Part shown: positions 1-8,880 of the stretch, one piece after another
Layout: every line of letters starts with the position of its first letter
Numbering within the stretch: the first letter of the stretch is position 1
NCBI RefSeq assembly: GCF_014280935.1
Contig: NZ_JACLZI010000016.1
Span: 1 to 64,000 of the forward strand
DNA: 64,000 nucleotides
Reading direction: 5' to 3'
From: Aquibacillus kalidii
GTDB lineage: Bacteria; Bacillota; Bacilli; Bacillales; Amphibacillaceae
The notes under the pieces: model-generated
The model's database searches: none
Told to the model about the DNA's origin: nothing
The model's input: the letters and a program-made list of their open reading frames with translations, nothing else
Position numbers and translations under genes: made by a program

Positions 1-260
1 GTTAGGAGCCCTCTAACATAGCGAATTCTTTTGGGTTCTCTAATTTCGCGACGTTAGGAGCCCTCTAACATAGCGAATTCTTTTGGGTTCTCTAATTTCG
101 CGACGTTAGAATCCCTCTAACATAGCGAATTCTTTTGAGTTCTCTAACTTCGCAACTTAAGAAGCTCTTTAACATAGCGAATTCTTATCGCTTCTCTAAC
201 TTCGCAACGTAAGAAGCTCTTTAACATAGCGAATTCTTATCGCTTCTCTAATTTCACGAC
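1..260. repeat. Tandem array of five 52-bp repeats
   Basis: Five head-to-tail units of exactly 52 bp lie at 1-52, 53-104, 105-156, 157-208 and 209-260. Units 1 and 2 are identical; unit 3 differs at a few positions; units 4 and 5 form a slightly different pair. Each unit holds a GCGAATTC core followed by a TTCGC-like core (AATTTCGC in most), so a short hairpin per unit is possible. There are no unique spacers, so this is not a CRISPR array. The array may continue upstream of the window. A related array with the same period lies at 30158-30420. Confidence 0.9.
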
Positions 261-300
261 GTTTAGAATCATTAATCCCCAGCGGCTCACTTAATGCCTT

Positions 301-319
301 ATAAGTTACTGCAGATTTT
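301..319. repeat. Dispersed motif ATAAGTTACTGCAGATTTT, copy 1
   Basis: The motif sits about 40 bp downstream of the 52-bp repeat array and recurs at 30471-30489 downstream of the second array, with a shorter form at 21631-21644. A CTCACTTAAT-like stretch precedes it. Function unknown. The rest of 261-420 shows no gene. Confidence 0.7.
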
Positions 320-421
320 ATCTCAAAGCTGTCATTTGGAAAGTGATAAGAGTTTGTGAAAAATACTAAATAAAAGCTACTAATGAAACGAACAGTTCTT
401 TGGCTATATTATCTCAAACTT

Positions 422-450
422 TTGTGAAAAGTTTATAAAAGAGATATAAT
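422..450 (+). promoter_or_regulatory. SigA-type promoter for the M42 aminopeptidase gene
   Basis: TTGTGA at 422-427 and TATAAT at 445-450 are separated by 17 bp. The start codon lies 35 bp downstream of the -10 box, with GGGAGG just before it. Confidence 0.7.
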
Positions 451-484
451 TTTAGTTGAAGTAACTATTGGGAGGTTCATACAT

Positions 485-1570
485 ATGGCAAAGACAGATG
501 AGACATTGACAATGCTTAAAGAATTAACAGATGCTCGAGCAATCTCAGGAAATGAGAAAGAAGCAAGAGATGTCATGAGCAAGTATATTACGCCTTATTC
601 AGACGAAGTATACACTGATAACTTAGGTAGCTTAATAGCAAAAAAAGTAGGAAATGAAAACGGACCTAAGATTATGGTGGCTGGTCACTTAGATGAAGTA
701 GGTTTTATGGTTACACGTATTGATGATAAAGGATTTGTATATTTTCAAACAATTGGCGGTTGGTGGAGTCAAGTAATGCTTGCTCAACGAGTGACTATAT
801 TAACAAGTAAGGGCGACGTAACAGGTGTAATTGGATCAAAACCACCACATATCTTACCTCCAGAAGCTCGAAAAAAACCTGTAGAGATTAAAGATATGTT
901 TGTAGATATTGGTGCTTCTAGTAAAGAAGAGGCAGCTGAATTTGGTGTACGTCCTGGTGATTCAATTGTTCCTTACTTTGAATTTACCCAGTTAAAGAAT
1001 GAGAAATTATTACTAGCAAAAGCTTGGGATAATAGAATAGGGTGTGCCATTGCGATCGAGGTTTTAAAGCAATTACAAGGTGAAAGTCATCCAAACGTTG
1101 TGTATGGTGTTGGTACAGTGCAAGAAGAAGTTGGATTAAGAGGTGCGAAAACGTCTACTAACGCGATTGAACCAGATATTGGATTTGGAGTAGATGTTGG
1201 GATAGCTGGGGATACGCCAGGAATTTCTGACAAAGACGCAGATAGTAAACTTGGTGAAGGTCCTCAAATTGTTCTTTATGATGCGTCCATGATCTCTCAC
1301 AAAGGTTTACGTGACTTTGTACTTGATACGGCAGATAAACATGATCTACCTTATCAATATACATCTATGCCTGGTGGCGGAACAGATTCAGGGTCCATCC
1401 ATTTAACTGCTAATGGTGTACCAGCATTGTCGATTACGATTGCGACACGTTATATCCATACACATGCTGCCATTTTACACCGTGATGATTTTGAGAATAC
1501 AGTTAAGTTAATTGTAGAAGTAATCAAGGGACTAGATGCAGATACAGTAAAAGAAATTACGTATAGCTAA
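485..1570 (+). CDS. ysdC: M42 family metallopeptidase (glutamyl aminopeptidase/YsdC-like)
   Basis: This is a cytoplasmic dinuclear-metal aminopeptidase that trims N-terminal residues from peptides. Visible M42 metal and catalytic motifs are AGHLDE (His68), AWDNR (Asp182), the VQEEVG pair Glu214-Glu215, Asp237 in the DVGIAGD stretch and His325 in RYIHTH. The 361-residue length fits the family, and no signal peptide is seen. GGGAGG lies about 8 bp before the ATG. The gene is preceded by its own promoter and followed by a bidirectional terminator, so it is monocistronic. B. subtilis ysdC sits in the same neighbourhood near sspI and pheS. Family assignment is firm; substrate preference is not readable from sequence. 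Confidence 0.93.
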   Translation: MAKTDETLTMLKELTDARAISGNEKEARDVMSKYITPYSDEVYTDNLGSLIAKKVGNENGPKIMVAGHLDEVGFMVTRIDDKGFVYFQTIGGWWSQVMLAQRVTILTSKGDVTGVIGSKPPHILPPEARKKPVEIKDMFVDIGASSKEEAAEFGVRPGDSIVPYFEFTQLKNEKLLLAKAWDNRIGCAIAIEVLKQLQGESHPNVVYGVGTVQEEVGLRGAKTSTNAIEPDIGFGVDVGIAGDTPGISDKDADSKLGEGPQIVLYDASMISHKGLRDFVLDTADKHDLPYQYTSMPGGGTDSGSIHLTANGVPALSITIATRYIHTHAAILHRDDFENTVKLIVEVIKGLDADTVKEITYS

Positions 1571-1606
1571 AAAAAATCAGCTTCCAAATTGGGAGCTGGT
1601 TTTTTT
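1571..1606. terminator. Bidirectional intrinsic terminator
   Basis: An 8-bp stem (1578-1585 with 1591-1598, one G-T wobble) has loop AAATT. A T-run follows on the plus strand and an A-run precedes it, so it can serve both the aminopeptidase gene and the convergent transglycosylase gene. Confidence 0.85.
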
Positions 1607-2228
1607 AAGCTAGATAAGAACCCATTACTTTTTGTACATAATTTTGTGTTTCACGGAATGGTGGGATTCCATTGTATTTGTCCACATTACCTGGACCAGC
1701 ATTATAAGCAGCAAGTGCCAGTGACTTATTTCCATCGTATTTATTAAGCATTTGCTTTAAATAACTTGTTCCGCCAAATATATTTTGCTTTGCATCAAAT
1801 GAGTCGGTTACACCTAAACTTCGAGCAGTACCAGGCATTAATTGCATCAGACCTTGTGCACCAGCGTGACTTTGTGCAGTTACATTAAAATTGGATTCCG
1901 TTTTTATTACAGATCTAATTAAATTTGCGTCAACTCCATATTTGACTGATGCTTCATTGATAATGGAATCAATCTCTCCACTTGATTGTAAAGCAGTAGT
2001 GGATTTAATTGGTGATTGAATGGATGGTACATAGTTATTGAAATAACTGGATAATCTATTAGGACTAATGGTTGTAGAATTTGTAGTTGATAGTTCAGAA
2101 AGTTTATTATCTAGAATAGTTTGAAAAGCCTGCTCAACTAGTGGACTACTAGATGACATGGAAGAACTATTGCTGAATAAAGACATGGCTTGGACTTGCA
2201 TTAAACTCTGTAAATATTTAATATCCAT
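1605..2228 (-). CDS. Lytic transglycosylase, SLT domain (YjbJ-like)
   Basis: The C-terminal half (residues about 85-207) is a goose-type lysozyme-like SLT domain. It contains the catalytic Glu111 in IKTESNFN, followed by [13 protein letters not shown] and [10 protein letters not shown], the classic motifs for cleaving the glycan backbone of peptidoglycan. The N-terminal 80 residues are Ser/Thr/Asn-rich and low complexity. No classical signal peptide or membrane segment is visible, although the substrate is outside the membrane. This resembles B. subtilis YjbJ/CwlQ-type proteins, which also lack an obvious leader. The start is supported by AAAAAGGGG about 9 bases upstream. It is likely monocistronic. 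Confidence 0.9.
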   Translation of the reverse strand: MDIKYLQSLMQVQAMSLFSNSSSMSSSSPLVEQAFQTILDNKLSELSTTNSTTISPNRLSSYFNNYVPSIQSPIKSTTALQSSGEIDSIINEASVKYGVDANLIRSVIKTESNFNVTAQSHAGAQGLMQLMPGTARSLGVTDSFDAKQNIFGGTSYLKQMLNKYDGNKSLALAAYNAGPGNVDKYNGIPPFRETQNYVQKVMGSYLA

Positions 2229-2296
2229 AGAAGCTTCCCCTTTTTAATGCATAGTATAAATACATTTTACAGGATTTGTCGAATAATGCGCAACGT

Positions 2297-2342
2297 TTTT
2301 TTAAAAACAAAAAAAGGTTGCTCTGGAAAGAACAACCTTTTT
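2297..2342 (-). terminator. Intrinsic terminator of sspI
   Basis: The stem AAAAAGGTTG (2311-2320) pairs with CAACCTTTTT (2333-2342). An inner TCT/AGA pairing leaves a GGAA loop. On the minus strand the stem is followed by a T-rich tract. Confidence 0.85.
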
Positions 2343-2357
2343 AATCTTAGCTAGCTC

Positions 2358-2573
2358 TTAATGTACGTTTCTTACACCTTTTTCTAAATTCGCGAGCATC
2401 TCTTGTTTTACGGATTGATCAGATTCTTTCCAGATCATTTCGAATAAAACACCCAAGCCTGGAAGCATTTTCTCTTCCCCACTTTGAATGGCATCAACGA
2501 TAGTAGACTGTAATTGATCCGTATTGTTGTCTGATACATTTTCTAGAATTGCTTTTCTTAAATTAAGATCCAT
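2358..2573 (-). CDS. sspI: Small acid-soluble spore protein I
   Basis: This 71-residue protein matches the SspI family along its whole length. It starts MDLNLRKAI and has the diagnostic central stretch [20 protein letters not shown]. SspI is a minor spore-core protein made in the forespore late in sporulation; it is distinct from the DNA-coating alpha/beta SASPs. GAGGTGAAAAC precedes the ATG. The position next to ysgA and pheS matches B. subtilis. A SigG promoter would be expected upstream, but no confident one was found. Confidence 0.95.
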   Translation of the reverse strand: MDLNLRKAILENVSDNNTDQLQSTIVDAIQSGEEKMLPGLGVLFEMIWKESDQSVKQEMLANLEKGVRNVH

Positions 2574-2701
2574 GTTTTCACCTCATTGTAAAAGTAGTAA
2601 ATTAAAGAAACCTGAAATTTGTCATCTTTTCCTAATTTAGTTTGACCACAACGATTGGAAATATGTATGATAGTAAGGAAATTAGCTAAGAGGATGATTA
2701 A

Positions 2702-3451
2702 ATGATTACATCTGTACAAAATGCAAAAGTTAAGCATTGGAACAAACTAAAGAAACGTAAGGAAAGAGAAGCGAGTCAACAATTTTTTATAGAAGGGCAT
2801 CATTTAGTGCAAGAGGCTTTCCAAAGCGATTGGCATGTTCAAGAAGTTATCTTAGAAGAAGGTACCGATAGACCTGATTGGTTGCATTCATCGGCGACCA
2901 TTACTTATGTATCAGATAACGTTTTTAAATCGATTACAGATACTAGAACTCCTCAAGGAATCGCCGCTATTGTGGGAATGCAAAAGCCAACGTGGGTAGA
3001 CTTTAAGAAAATCTTGTTGATTGATGCAATTCAGGACCCAGGGAATCTAGGAACCATAATCCGGACAGCAGATGCAGCGGGATTTGAAGGTGTTGTTTTA
3101 GGTGAAGGTACGGTTGATTTATATAATGATAAAGTGATTCGAGCAACACAAGGCTCTATTTTTCACATTGCTATTTTCCATAACAATTTGTTAGACTTTG
3201 TGCCAACTTTGAAGACAGAAGGGTATCAAGTTTGGGCATCAACATTAGAAGGGGCAGTTCCATTTCATCAGGTTGCGATTCCAGAAAAAGTTGCACTTAT
3301 TTTAGGGAATGAAGGTTCTGGAATAGAGGAGTCTTTAGTCGAGTATTCATCCGAACGTGTAAACATCCCTATTTATGGACAAGCTGAGTCATTAAATGTA
3401 AGTGTTGCTGCTGGAGTTCTAATTTATTATGTAGCAAATGGGTCTAGGTAA
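2702..3451 (+). CDS. ysgA: TrmH/SpoU-family RNA 2'-O-methyltransferase (YsgA)
   Basis: This SAM-dependent SPOUT methyltransferase probably acts on 23S rRNA. The three SpoU motifs are present: QDPGNLGTIIRTADAAGF (111-128), LGNEGSGI (201-208) and IPIYGQAESLNVSVAAGV (222-239), which together form the knotted SAM site. The N-terminal 90 residues form an L30e-like substrate-binding domain. The 249-residue length is usual. AGAGGATG lies upstream of the ATG. It is transcribed towards pheS, which has its own promoter. The family is certain; the exact target nucleotide is not. Confidence 0.92.
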   Translation: MITSVQNAKVKHWNKLKKRKEREASQQFFIEGHHLVQEAFQSDWHVQEVILEEGTDRPDWLHSSATITYVSDNVFKSITDTRTPQGIAAIVGMQKPTWVDFKKILLIDAIQDPGNLGTIIRTADAAGFEGVVLGEGTVDLYNDKVIRATQGSIFHIAIFHNNLLDFVPTLKTEGYQVWASTLEGAVPFHQVAIPEKVALILGNEGSGIEESLVEYSSERVNIPIYGQAESLNVSVAAGVLIYYVANGSR

Positions 3452-3483
3452 GCGACCATTTTCCATTAATAGAAATTTGAAGG

Positions 3484-3512
3484 TTGCAACTTATCGTTAG
3501 TTTTTCTATAAT
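3484..3512 (+). promoter_or_regulatory. SigA promoter for the pheST T-box transcript
   Basis: TTGCAA (3484-3489) and TATAAT (3507-3512) are separated by 17 bp and placed just before the T-box leader. Confidence 0.75.
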
Positions 3513-3518
3513 AAGTAA

Positions 3519-3787
3519 ATAATGAATATCGACAGGCAACGAAAGAGTTAGTAAATATAACAGTTTCGATTTTAGGGATGAAGTGCCATGGACTGCGAGC
3601 ATTTCAATCGAAGTTATGTTGAACCTTCACTCTGGAGCCGACACCAGGACCTTATCAATAAAGTAAAGGTGTTCCGGAATTGTTCCGTTATCAAGCTCAA
3701 GGTGGGCAGTGTACATAGTAGCTGTCAACAAGGGTGGTACCGCGATTTAGTAAACCTCGTCCCTTTTTATGGGAGGAGGTTTTTTTG
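3519..3787 (+). promoter_or_regulatory. T-box leader (tRNA-Phe responsive) of pheST
   Basis: The conserved T-box AAGGGTGGTACCGCG is at 3730-3744. It is followed by an 11-bp intrinsic terminator stem (3753-3763 with 3771-3781) and a T-run. In the Stem I region a TTC codon at 3626-3628, in the context GAACCTTCACTCTGG, is the likely Phe specifier. Uncharged tRNA-Phe would stabilise the antiterminator and allow read-through into pheS. The short open frame across this region is a shadow of the RNA element. Confidence 0.95.
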
Positions 3788-3839
3788 TTTCCATTAAAAT
3801 TCGATATTCCAGTTTTATGATTATGAGGAGGTTGTTAGA

Positions 3840-4874
3840 ATGAAGGAACGGTTACAAGAGTTACAAACGGAAGCTTTAGCAAAAGTAACTGAGAGTTCAA
3901 CATTATCTGATTTGCAAGATATTCGTGTTGCTTATTTAGGTAAAAAAGGACCGATTACAGAGGTTCTCCGTGGAATGGGGAAACTTTCACCAGAAGAACG
4001 TCCAGTAATTGGAGAGCTTGCAAATAAGGTAAGAGAAGCTATTGCTAATGAATTAGATAGTAAGAAAGCGAAATTAGAAGCAGAGGAACTAGAAAAGAAA
4101 TTAGAGAAAGAAACGATTGATGTTACACTTCCGGGCAGACCTGTTCAGGTTGGAGGACCCCATTTATTAACGAGTATTGTTGAAGAAATTGAGGATTTAT
4201 TTATCGGGATGGGTTTTGAGATTAGAGAAGGTCCTGAAGTGGAGACAGACTATTATAATTTTGAAGCATTAAATCTACCTAAAGGACACCCAGCTCGTGA
4301 TATGCAGGATTCTTTTTACATTACAGAAGAGTTATTAATGCGTACGCATACTTCTCCAGTGCAAGCAAGAACCATGGGTCAATTCAATGGCAGTCAGCCA
4401 GTTAAGATGATTTGCCCTGGTAAGGTATATCGTCGTGACACTGATGACGCAACGCATTCCCACCAATTTACACAAGTAGAGGGTCTTTATGTTGATAAGG
4501 ATGTGCGCATGAGTGATTTAAAAGGTGTACTAAACCGTTTCGCAAAGCAAATGTTCGGTGAGGATCGAGAAATCCGTTTACGCCCAAGCTTTTTCCCATT
4601 TACTGAGCCATCTGTTGAGATGGATATTTCTTGTAAAGTGTGTAACGGGGAAGGTTGTTCTGTGTGTAAAGGAACTGGTTGGATTGAAATTCTAGGTGGC
4701 GGAATGGTTCACCCACGTGTTTTAGAAATGGCAGGCTATGATCCAAAAGAATATAGTGGTTTTGCATTCGGAATGGGTCCAGAACGTATCGCAATGTTGA
4801 AATATGGTGTCGATGATATCCGTCATTTCTATACAAATGATGTCCGGTTCTTAAAGCAATACCATAAGGCGTAA
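3840..4874 (+). CDS. pheS: Phenylalanyl-tRNA synthetase alpha subunit
   Basis: This is the catalytic subunit of the alpha2-beta2 enzyme that charges tRNA-Phe. It has an N-terminal coiled-coil tRNA-binding arm (about 1-90) and a class II core with motif 2 around [11 protein letters not shown] and motif 3 [14 protein letters not shown]. The Cys-rich insertion [14 protein letters not shown] is typical of Gram-positive PheS. The 344-residue length is normal. GAGGAGG is 9 bases before the ATG. pheT follows after 15 bp, so the two are co-transcribed under the T-box. Confidence 0.97.
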   Translation: MKERLQELQTEALAKVTESSTLSDLQDIRVAYLGKKGPITEVLRGMGKLSPEERPVIGELANKVREAIANELDSKKAKLEAEELEKKLEKETIDVTLPGRPVQVGGPHLLTSIVEEIEDLFIGMGFEIREGPEVETDYYNFEALNLPKGHPARDMQDSFYITEELLMRTHTSPVQARTMGQFNGSQPVKMICPGKVYRRDTDDATHSHQFTQVEGLYVDKDVRMSDLKGVLNRFAKQMFGEDREIRLRPSFFPFTEPSVEMDISCKVCNGEGCSVCKGTGWIEILGGGMVHPRVLEMAGYDPKEYSGFAFGMGPERIAMLKYGVDDIRHFYTNDVRFLKQYHKA

Positions 4875-4889
4875 AAAGGAGGATGAACA

Positions 4890-7316
4890 ATGTTTGTTTC
4901 ATTGAATTGGTTAAAGAATTATGTGGATATAGGTAACATAACTCCAGAAGAACTAGCGGAGAAAATTACAAAAACCGGAATCGAAGTTGAGGGAATTGAA
5001 TATGTTGCCGATAAAAGTTCCAATGTAGTTGTCGGTTACGTAAAAGAATGTGAAAAGCATCCTAATGCGGATAAACTGAACCTTTGTCAGGTAGATGTAG
5101 GAGAAGAAGTGTTACAAATTATTTGTGGCGCTCCCAACATAGCTCAAGGTCAGAAGGTTGCTGTTGCCAAACCAGGTGCCGTATTACCAGGTAATTTTAA
5201 AATAAAAAAGGCGAAGCTACGAGGCGTTGAATCAAACGGAATGATCTGTTCCTTGCAAGAACTAGGAATTGAAGAAAAGTTTGTTCCAAAAGAAGTAGCA
5301 GATGGCATCTTTGTTTTTCCTAACGATGTAGAAATTGGTTCTGATGCACTATCATTGTTAAATTTAGATGATGCAATACTAGAATTGGGTTTAACACCTA
5401 ACCGTTCGGATGCACTAAGTATGTTAGGAGTTGCCTATGAGGTAGCAGCTATACTTGACGTACCGATTAACTTACCAGATGAAAATGTGGAGCAAGTTGC
5501 AGATAAAGCAGATCAATTTGTTGATGTAAAAGTAGAAGCAACAGGTTTAAACCCTTATTATGGTGCCTTTGTAGTGCAAGATATAAAAGTAGGACCATCA
5601 CCTTTATGGATGAGAAATTACTTAATTGCTGCAGGAATTCGTCCGATTAACAATGTAGTAGATATTACGAACTATGTATTACTTGAATATGGTCAGCCAT
5701 TACATGCATTTGATTATGACAAATTTGGATCCAAAGAAATTGTTGTACGTAGAGCACAAGATGGTGAAACGATGACTACACTTGATGATCAAGAAAGAAC
5801 ATTGAAGTCAGATCACCTTGTTATTACTAACGGACATGAAGTAACTGCATTAGCAGGTGTAATGGGTGGAGCGAACTCTGAAGTGTCAGAGACAACCACA
5901 ACTGTTTTATTAGAAGCTGCTTATTTTAATCCAGCAGCTGTTAGAACAGCTTCGAAAGATCACGGTTTAAGAAGTGAATCTAGTACGAGATTTGAAAAGG
6001 GTGTTGATCCTGACAGGGTTAAACGTGCTGGATTAAGAGCTTGTCACTTATTAAGCAAATATGCTAACGGTAAGGTTCTTACTGGTGTAGTTGAGCTTGA
6101 CGAACTAGATCGATCGGAAAAACAAGTTTCGATCACTACAAGTAGAATTAATGATCGTTTAGGTACTGACATTTCCAACGATGAGATAGTTGATATTTTA
6201 AGAAAGTTAAACTTTACATTTACTCAAGAAGAAGAAAGTTTCACTATTAGTGTCCCAACCCGTCGTCAAGATATCACTATTTTTGAAGATATGGTTGAGG
6301 AGGTGGCTAGAATTTATGGCTATGATAATTTGCCGTTTACTTTGCCTCAAGGTGCATCTCAAGCAGGTGGATTAACTAAATTACAACAATTAAAGAGAGA
6401 CATAAAGCAGTTTTTCGAAAGTGTTGGTTTAATGGAAACGATCACGTATTCACTAACGACAAAGGAAAGAGCGGAACTCTTGGTGAGTCCAGAAGTAAAA
6501 CAAGACGCCGTAACACCAGTATCACTTTCCATGCCGATGAGTGAGGAACATAGCACATTACGATTAAGCATTTTACCTGAATTGCTTTCTTCAGTAGCCT
6601 ATAACGTTGCTAGAAAACAAGCTGATTTGGGATATTATGAAGTTGGTACGGTATTTATTTCGGATGAAGAGCAAGTAACGAAGCAACCGAAAGAAAAGTT
6701 AAGAGCATCTGGTGCCATTACTGGAGACTGGTTAGTGCATCCATGGCAGCAAGAGAAAAAGCAAGTTGATTTCTATGTTGTAAAAGGTATTGTGGAAGCA
6801 CTATTTGACACATTAAACCTTAGTGTAATATATAAACAAGCTAAAGTGGATGGCATGCATCCAGGCAGAACTGCGCAAGTGCTTATTGGTGAAAAACTAA
6901 TTGGCTTTATTGGTCAACTACACCCATCTGTTCAAAAGGACTTTGATTTAAAGGATACTTATGTATTTGATCTTGATCTTGATTACATTTTCCATGTCCA
7001 TGAAAATGAGCCAAGTTTTGAGAAAATTGCTAGATTCCCGTCCACTTCACGAGACATTGCACTAGTAGTTAACGAGCAAGTTAATGCTGGGGAAGTGCAG
7101 GCTACTATTCAGCAAGCTGGAGGAGATCTCATTAAAGAAATTATGGTGTTTGATGTCTATCAAGGCGAACATCTGGAAGCAGGTAAGAAATCTCTAGCCT
7201 TCAGTTTACTCTATTTAGACCCTACACGAACACTTACAGATGAAGAAGTGGAAGAATCTTACCAAAAAATATTAGAAGCTGTAAAAGAGAGACACCAAGC
7301 AGTTTTACGTGGTTAA
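4890..7316 (+). CDS. pheT: Phenylalanyl-tRNA synthetase beta subunit
   Basis: This 808-residue subunit has an OB-fold tRNA-binding domain at about 40-150, the B3/B4 editing region at about 200-400, a B5 domain at about 410-480, a catalytic-like core, and a C-terminal ferredoxin-fold anticodon-binding domain at about 710-805. It opens MFVSLNWLKNYVDI, which is typical of the family. AAGGAGGATG precedes the ATG. It is the second gene of the pheST operon and ends at a strong terminator. Confidence 0.97.
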   Translation: MFVSLNWLKNYVDIGNITPEELAEKITKTGIEVEGIEYVADKSSNVVVGYVKECEKHPNADKLNLCQVDVGEEVLQIICGAPNIAQGQKVAVAKPGAVLPGNFKIKKAKLRGVESNGMICSLQELGIEEKFVPKEVADGIFVFPNDVEIGSDALSLLNLDDAILELGLTPNRSDALSMLGVAYEVAAILDVPINLPDENVEQVADKADQFVDVKVEATGLNPYYGAFVVQDIKVGPSPLWMRNYLIAAGIRPINNVVDITNYVLLEYGQPLHAFDYDKFGSKEIVVRRAQDGETMTTLDDQERTLKSDHLVITNGHEVTALAGVMGGANSEVSETTTTVLLEAAYFNPAAVRTASKDHGLRSESSTRFEKGVDPDRVKRAGLRACHLLSKYANGKVLTGVVELDELDRSEKQVSITTSRINDRLGTDISNDEIVDILRKLNFTFTQEEESFTISVPTRRQDITIFEDMVEEVARIYGYDNLPFTLPQGASQAGGLTKLQQLKRDIKQFFESVGLMETITYSLTTKERAELLVSPEVKQDAVTPVSLSMPMSEEHSTLRLSILPELLSSVAYNVARKQADLGYYEVGTVFISDEEQVTKQPKEKLRASGAITGDWLVHPWQQEKKQVDFYVVKGIVEALFDTLNLSVIYKQAKVDGMHPGRTAQVLIGEKLIGFIGQLHPSVQKDFDLKDTYVFDLDLDYIFHVHENEPSFEKIARFPSTSRDIALVVNEQVNAGEVQATIQQAGGDLIKEIMVFDVYQGEHLEAGKKSLAFSLLYLDPTRTLTDEEVEESYQKILEAVKERHQAVLRG

Positions 7317-7327
7317 GTTATAAAGTG

Positions 7328-7354
7328 GCGTGGGTTTTGAACCCACGCTTTTTA
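7328..7354 (+). terminator. Terminator of pheST
   Basis: GCGTGGGTT (7328-7336) pairs perfectly with AACCCACGC (7340-7348). The loop is TTG and a T-run follows. Confidence 0.93.
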
Positions 7355-7420
7355 CATAAGAACGTGGACTAATTAGAACTATGAAAACGACTATACATCA
7401 CTTTAAGTGAAGGAACACAA

Positions 7421-7516
7421 ATGAATAATAATGGTTGTCGAAAAGCCTATTCAAAGCAAATCTGTATTACAAAATCTATTAGAATTCTATACGAAAAAAA
7501 TAATAGCAGACACTAA
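7421..7516 (+). CDS. Possible 31-residue small ORF ending in a terminator hairpin
   Basis: An ATG at 7421 opens a 31-codon frame (MNNNGCRKAYSK...) with a weak AAGGA upstream. Its stop codon lies in the loop of the next terminator. It falls between two intrinsic terminators, so a short separate transcript may exist. The peptide is basic and has two Cys; I recognise no family. It could be a spurious frame over a small RNA or a decayed repeat. Confidence 0.25.
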   Translation: MNNNGCRKAYSKQICITKSIRILYEKNNSRH

Positions 7517-7535
7517 AAACGTCTGCTATTTTTTA
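7502..7535 (+). terminator. Second intrinsic terminator between pheT and the MFS gene
   Basis: AATAGCAGAC (7502-7511) pairs perfectly with GTCTGCTATT (7521-7530), with a 9-base loop and a T-run. No clear gene lies between this and the pheT terminator, apart from the doubtful small ORF at 7421. Confidence 0.85.
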
Positions 7536-7542
7536 TTCACAC

Positions 7543-7571
7543 TTGTAAAAAGACACCAGTGTCGTTATAAT
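7543..7571 (+). promoter_or_regulatory. SigA promoter of the MFS-TetR operon
   Basis: TTGTAA (7543-7548) and TATAAT (7566-7571) are separated by 17 bp. An operator-like palindrome fills the spacer. Confidence 0.85.
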
Positions 7572-7597
7572 GAAATAAAATAAACGACACTGGTATC
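7552..7597. promoter_or_regulatory. Paired operator-like palindromes, probable TetR binding sites
   Basis: Site 1, GACACCAGTGTC (7552-7563), lies between -35 and -10. Site 2, GACACTGGTATC (7586-7597), lies around the expected transcript start. Both are GACAC-N2-GTGTC palindromes (site 2 with one mismatch). Their centres are 34 bp apart, about three helical turns. Together they also form a 12-bp inverted repeat, ACCAGTGTCGTT with AACGACACTGGT. Repression by the TetR protein encoded in the same operon is inferred. Confidence 0.75.
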
Positions 7598-7614
7598 TTT
7601 TTTGGAGGCGTAGA

Positions 7615-8880
7615 ATGAAAACTATACTCGGAAACAAAGGTTACATGACGTTAATGGCTGCTCAGACAATTTCAAGTGTTGGGGATTGGTTAAGTATGGT
7701 TGCGGTTATTACGATGGTAGGGATGAAGTGGAATGCTTCACCGATGGAAGTCTCATTAGTAATTTTGTGTCTTGCTTTACCAATGGCATTATTTGGTCCA
7801 CTCGCCGGAACAGTTGCTGATCGATTGGATAGAAGAAAACTGATGCTTTTTTCTGATATTATCAGAGCAATACTCATTCTAGTATTAGCTGTAGCTAATT
7901 CCATTTGGATTGTTTATATTACCTTATTCTCTGTAGGTGTTTTCTCTGCTGTGTTTATTCCGGCTAAAAATGGTAAACTGAAAGAGCTAGTTGGCGAAAG
8001 TGATATGAAACAGGCAATGTCGATTACATCGATGATTGATTCATCTACTAAAATCGTTGGACCTCTGTTAAGTGGAATATTAGTAACAGCATTCGGAGCA
8101 CAGGTAGTCTTTTATATCGACTCTTCCACATTTCTATTATCAGCTATCTTACTATTTTTCCTGCCGAAGACTTTACACAATACGGCTGAGCAAAAGGATA
8201 GGGAGTCTCGCTACTCCTTTAAAGCTGAATTTTTAGTAGGGATTTCCTTTGTGAAATCTAACTACTTTATATTGGTTGGTCTGTTTTTATTAGGAACTAG
8301 CTTGCTAATTTTACAGCTATCAGATTCTCAGATCATTGTATTAATTAGAGAGTTATCTCAAGCTTCCCCAGATCTATTTGGATATGTAGTTACTGCTGCA
8401 GGAATAGGTACATTTTTGTCTGGAGCATATTTAATAAAAAAGACAGATTATAATTCTTTGCCCTATATGCTAATAGGTGTACTGGGTATTGGATTGAGTT
8501 TTGGTGCAATGGGTATTTTAACCTACTATGATGTTGCTCTTTCAACGCTTTGGTCTACAATTACCGGTTTATTGGCGGGTTTCTCAGCAGGGTTGATATT
8601 TGTTCCGTTTCAGGCTGCTGTTCAAGTTGATACCCCTGTAGACATGACAGGAAGAGTGTTTGGGGTAGTCAATAGTGTTACAACAACGGCGACAATAGTT
8701 GGCCCTTTACTTGGGGGATGGTTGTCTACCATAATAGGGGTAATCCCAACATTCATTATCACAGCATCACTATTAATTGTTATTTCATTAATTGGATTTT
8801 TGACTAGAAGTACGACAGAGAGGAGTAGGAAAGATGTCTCCGAAAGTCAGCAAGGAGCACATAGAGCAACGTCGAAATAA
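7615..8880 (+). CDS. Major facilitator superfamily efflux transporter
   Basis: This 421-residue membrane protein has about 12 hydrophobic segments. The motif A-like loop GTVADRLDRRKLM follows TM2, placing it in the MFS drug:H+ antiporter group (MFS_3, related to EntS and macrolide exporters). GGAGG is 7 bases before the ATG. The gene overlaps the downstream TetR regulator by 47 bp and is driven by a promoter carrying two palindromes. This arrangement is typical of an inducible drug or metabolite exporter with an autoregulated repressor. The substrate cannot be told from sequence. Confidence 0.88.
   Translation: MKTILGNKGYMTLMAAQTISSVGDWLSMVAVITMVGMKWNASPMEVSLVILCLALPMALFGPLAGTVADRLDRRKLMLFSDIIRAILILVLAVANSIWIVYITLFSVGVFSAVFIPAKNGKLKELVGESDMKQAMSITSMIDSSTKIVGPLLSGILVTAFGAQVVFYIDSSTFLLSAILLFFLPKTLHNTAEQKDRESRYSFKAEFLVGISFVKSNYFILVGLFLLGTSLLILQLSDSQIIVLIRELSQASPDLFGYVVTAAGIGTFLSGAYLIKKTDYNSLPYMLIGVLGIGLSFGAMGILTYYDVALSTLWSTITGLLAGFSAGLIFVPFQAAVQVDTPVDMTGRVFGVVNSVTTTATIVGPLLGGWLSTIIGVIPTFIITASLLIVISLIGFLTRSTTERSRKDVSESQQGAHRATSK

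Noticed and set aside
1-260. CRISPR array
   Set aside because: The 52-bp units are contiguous with no unique spacers, and no cas genes are present.
3588-3797. 69-codon plus-strand ORF
   Set aside because: It lies wholly within the pheST T-box leader, including the T-box and terminator; it is an RNA element, not a gene.
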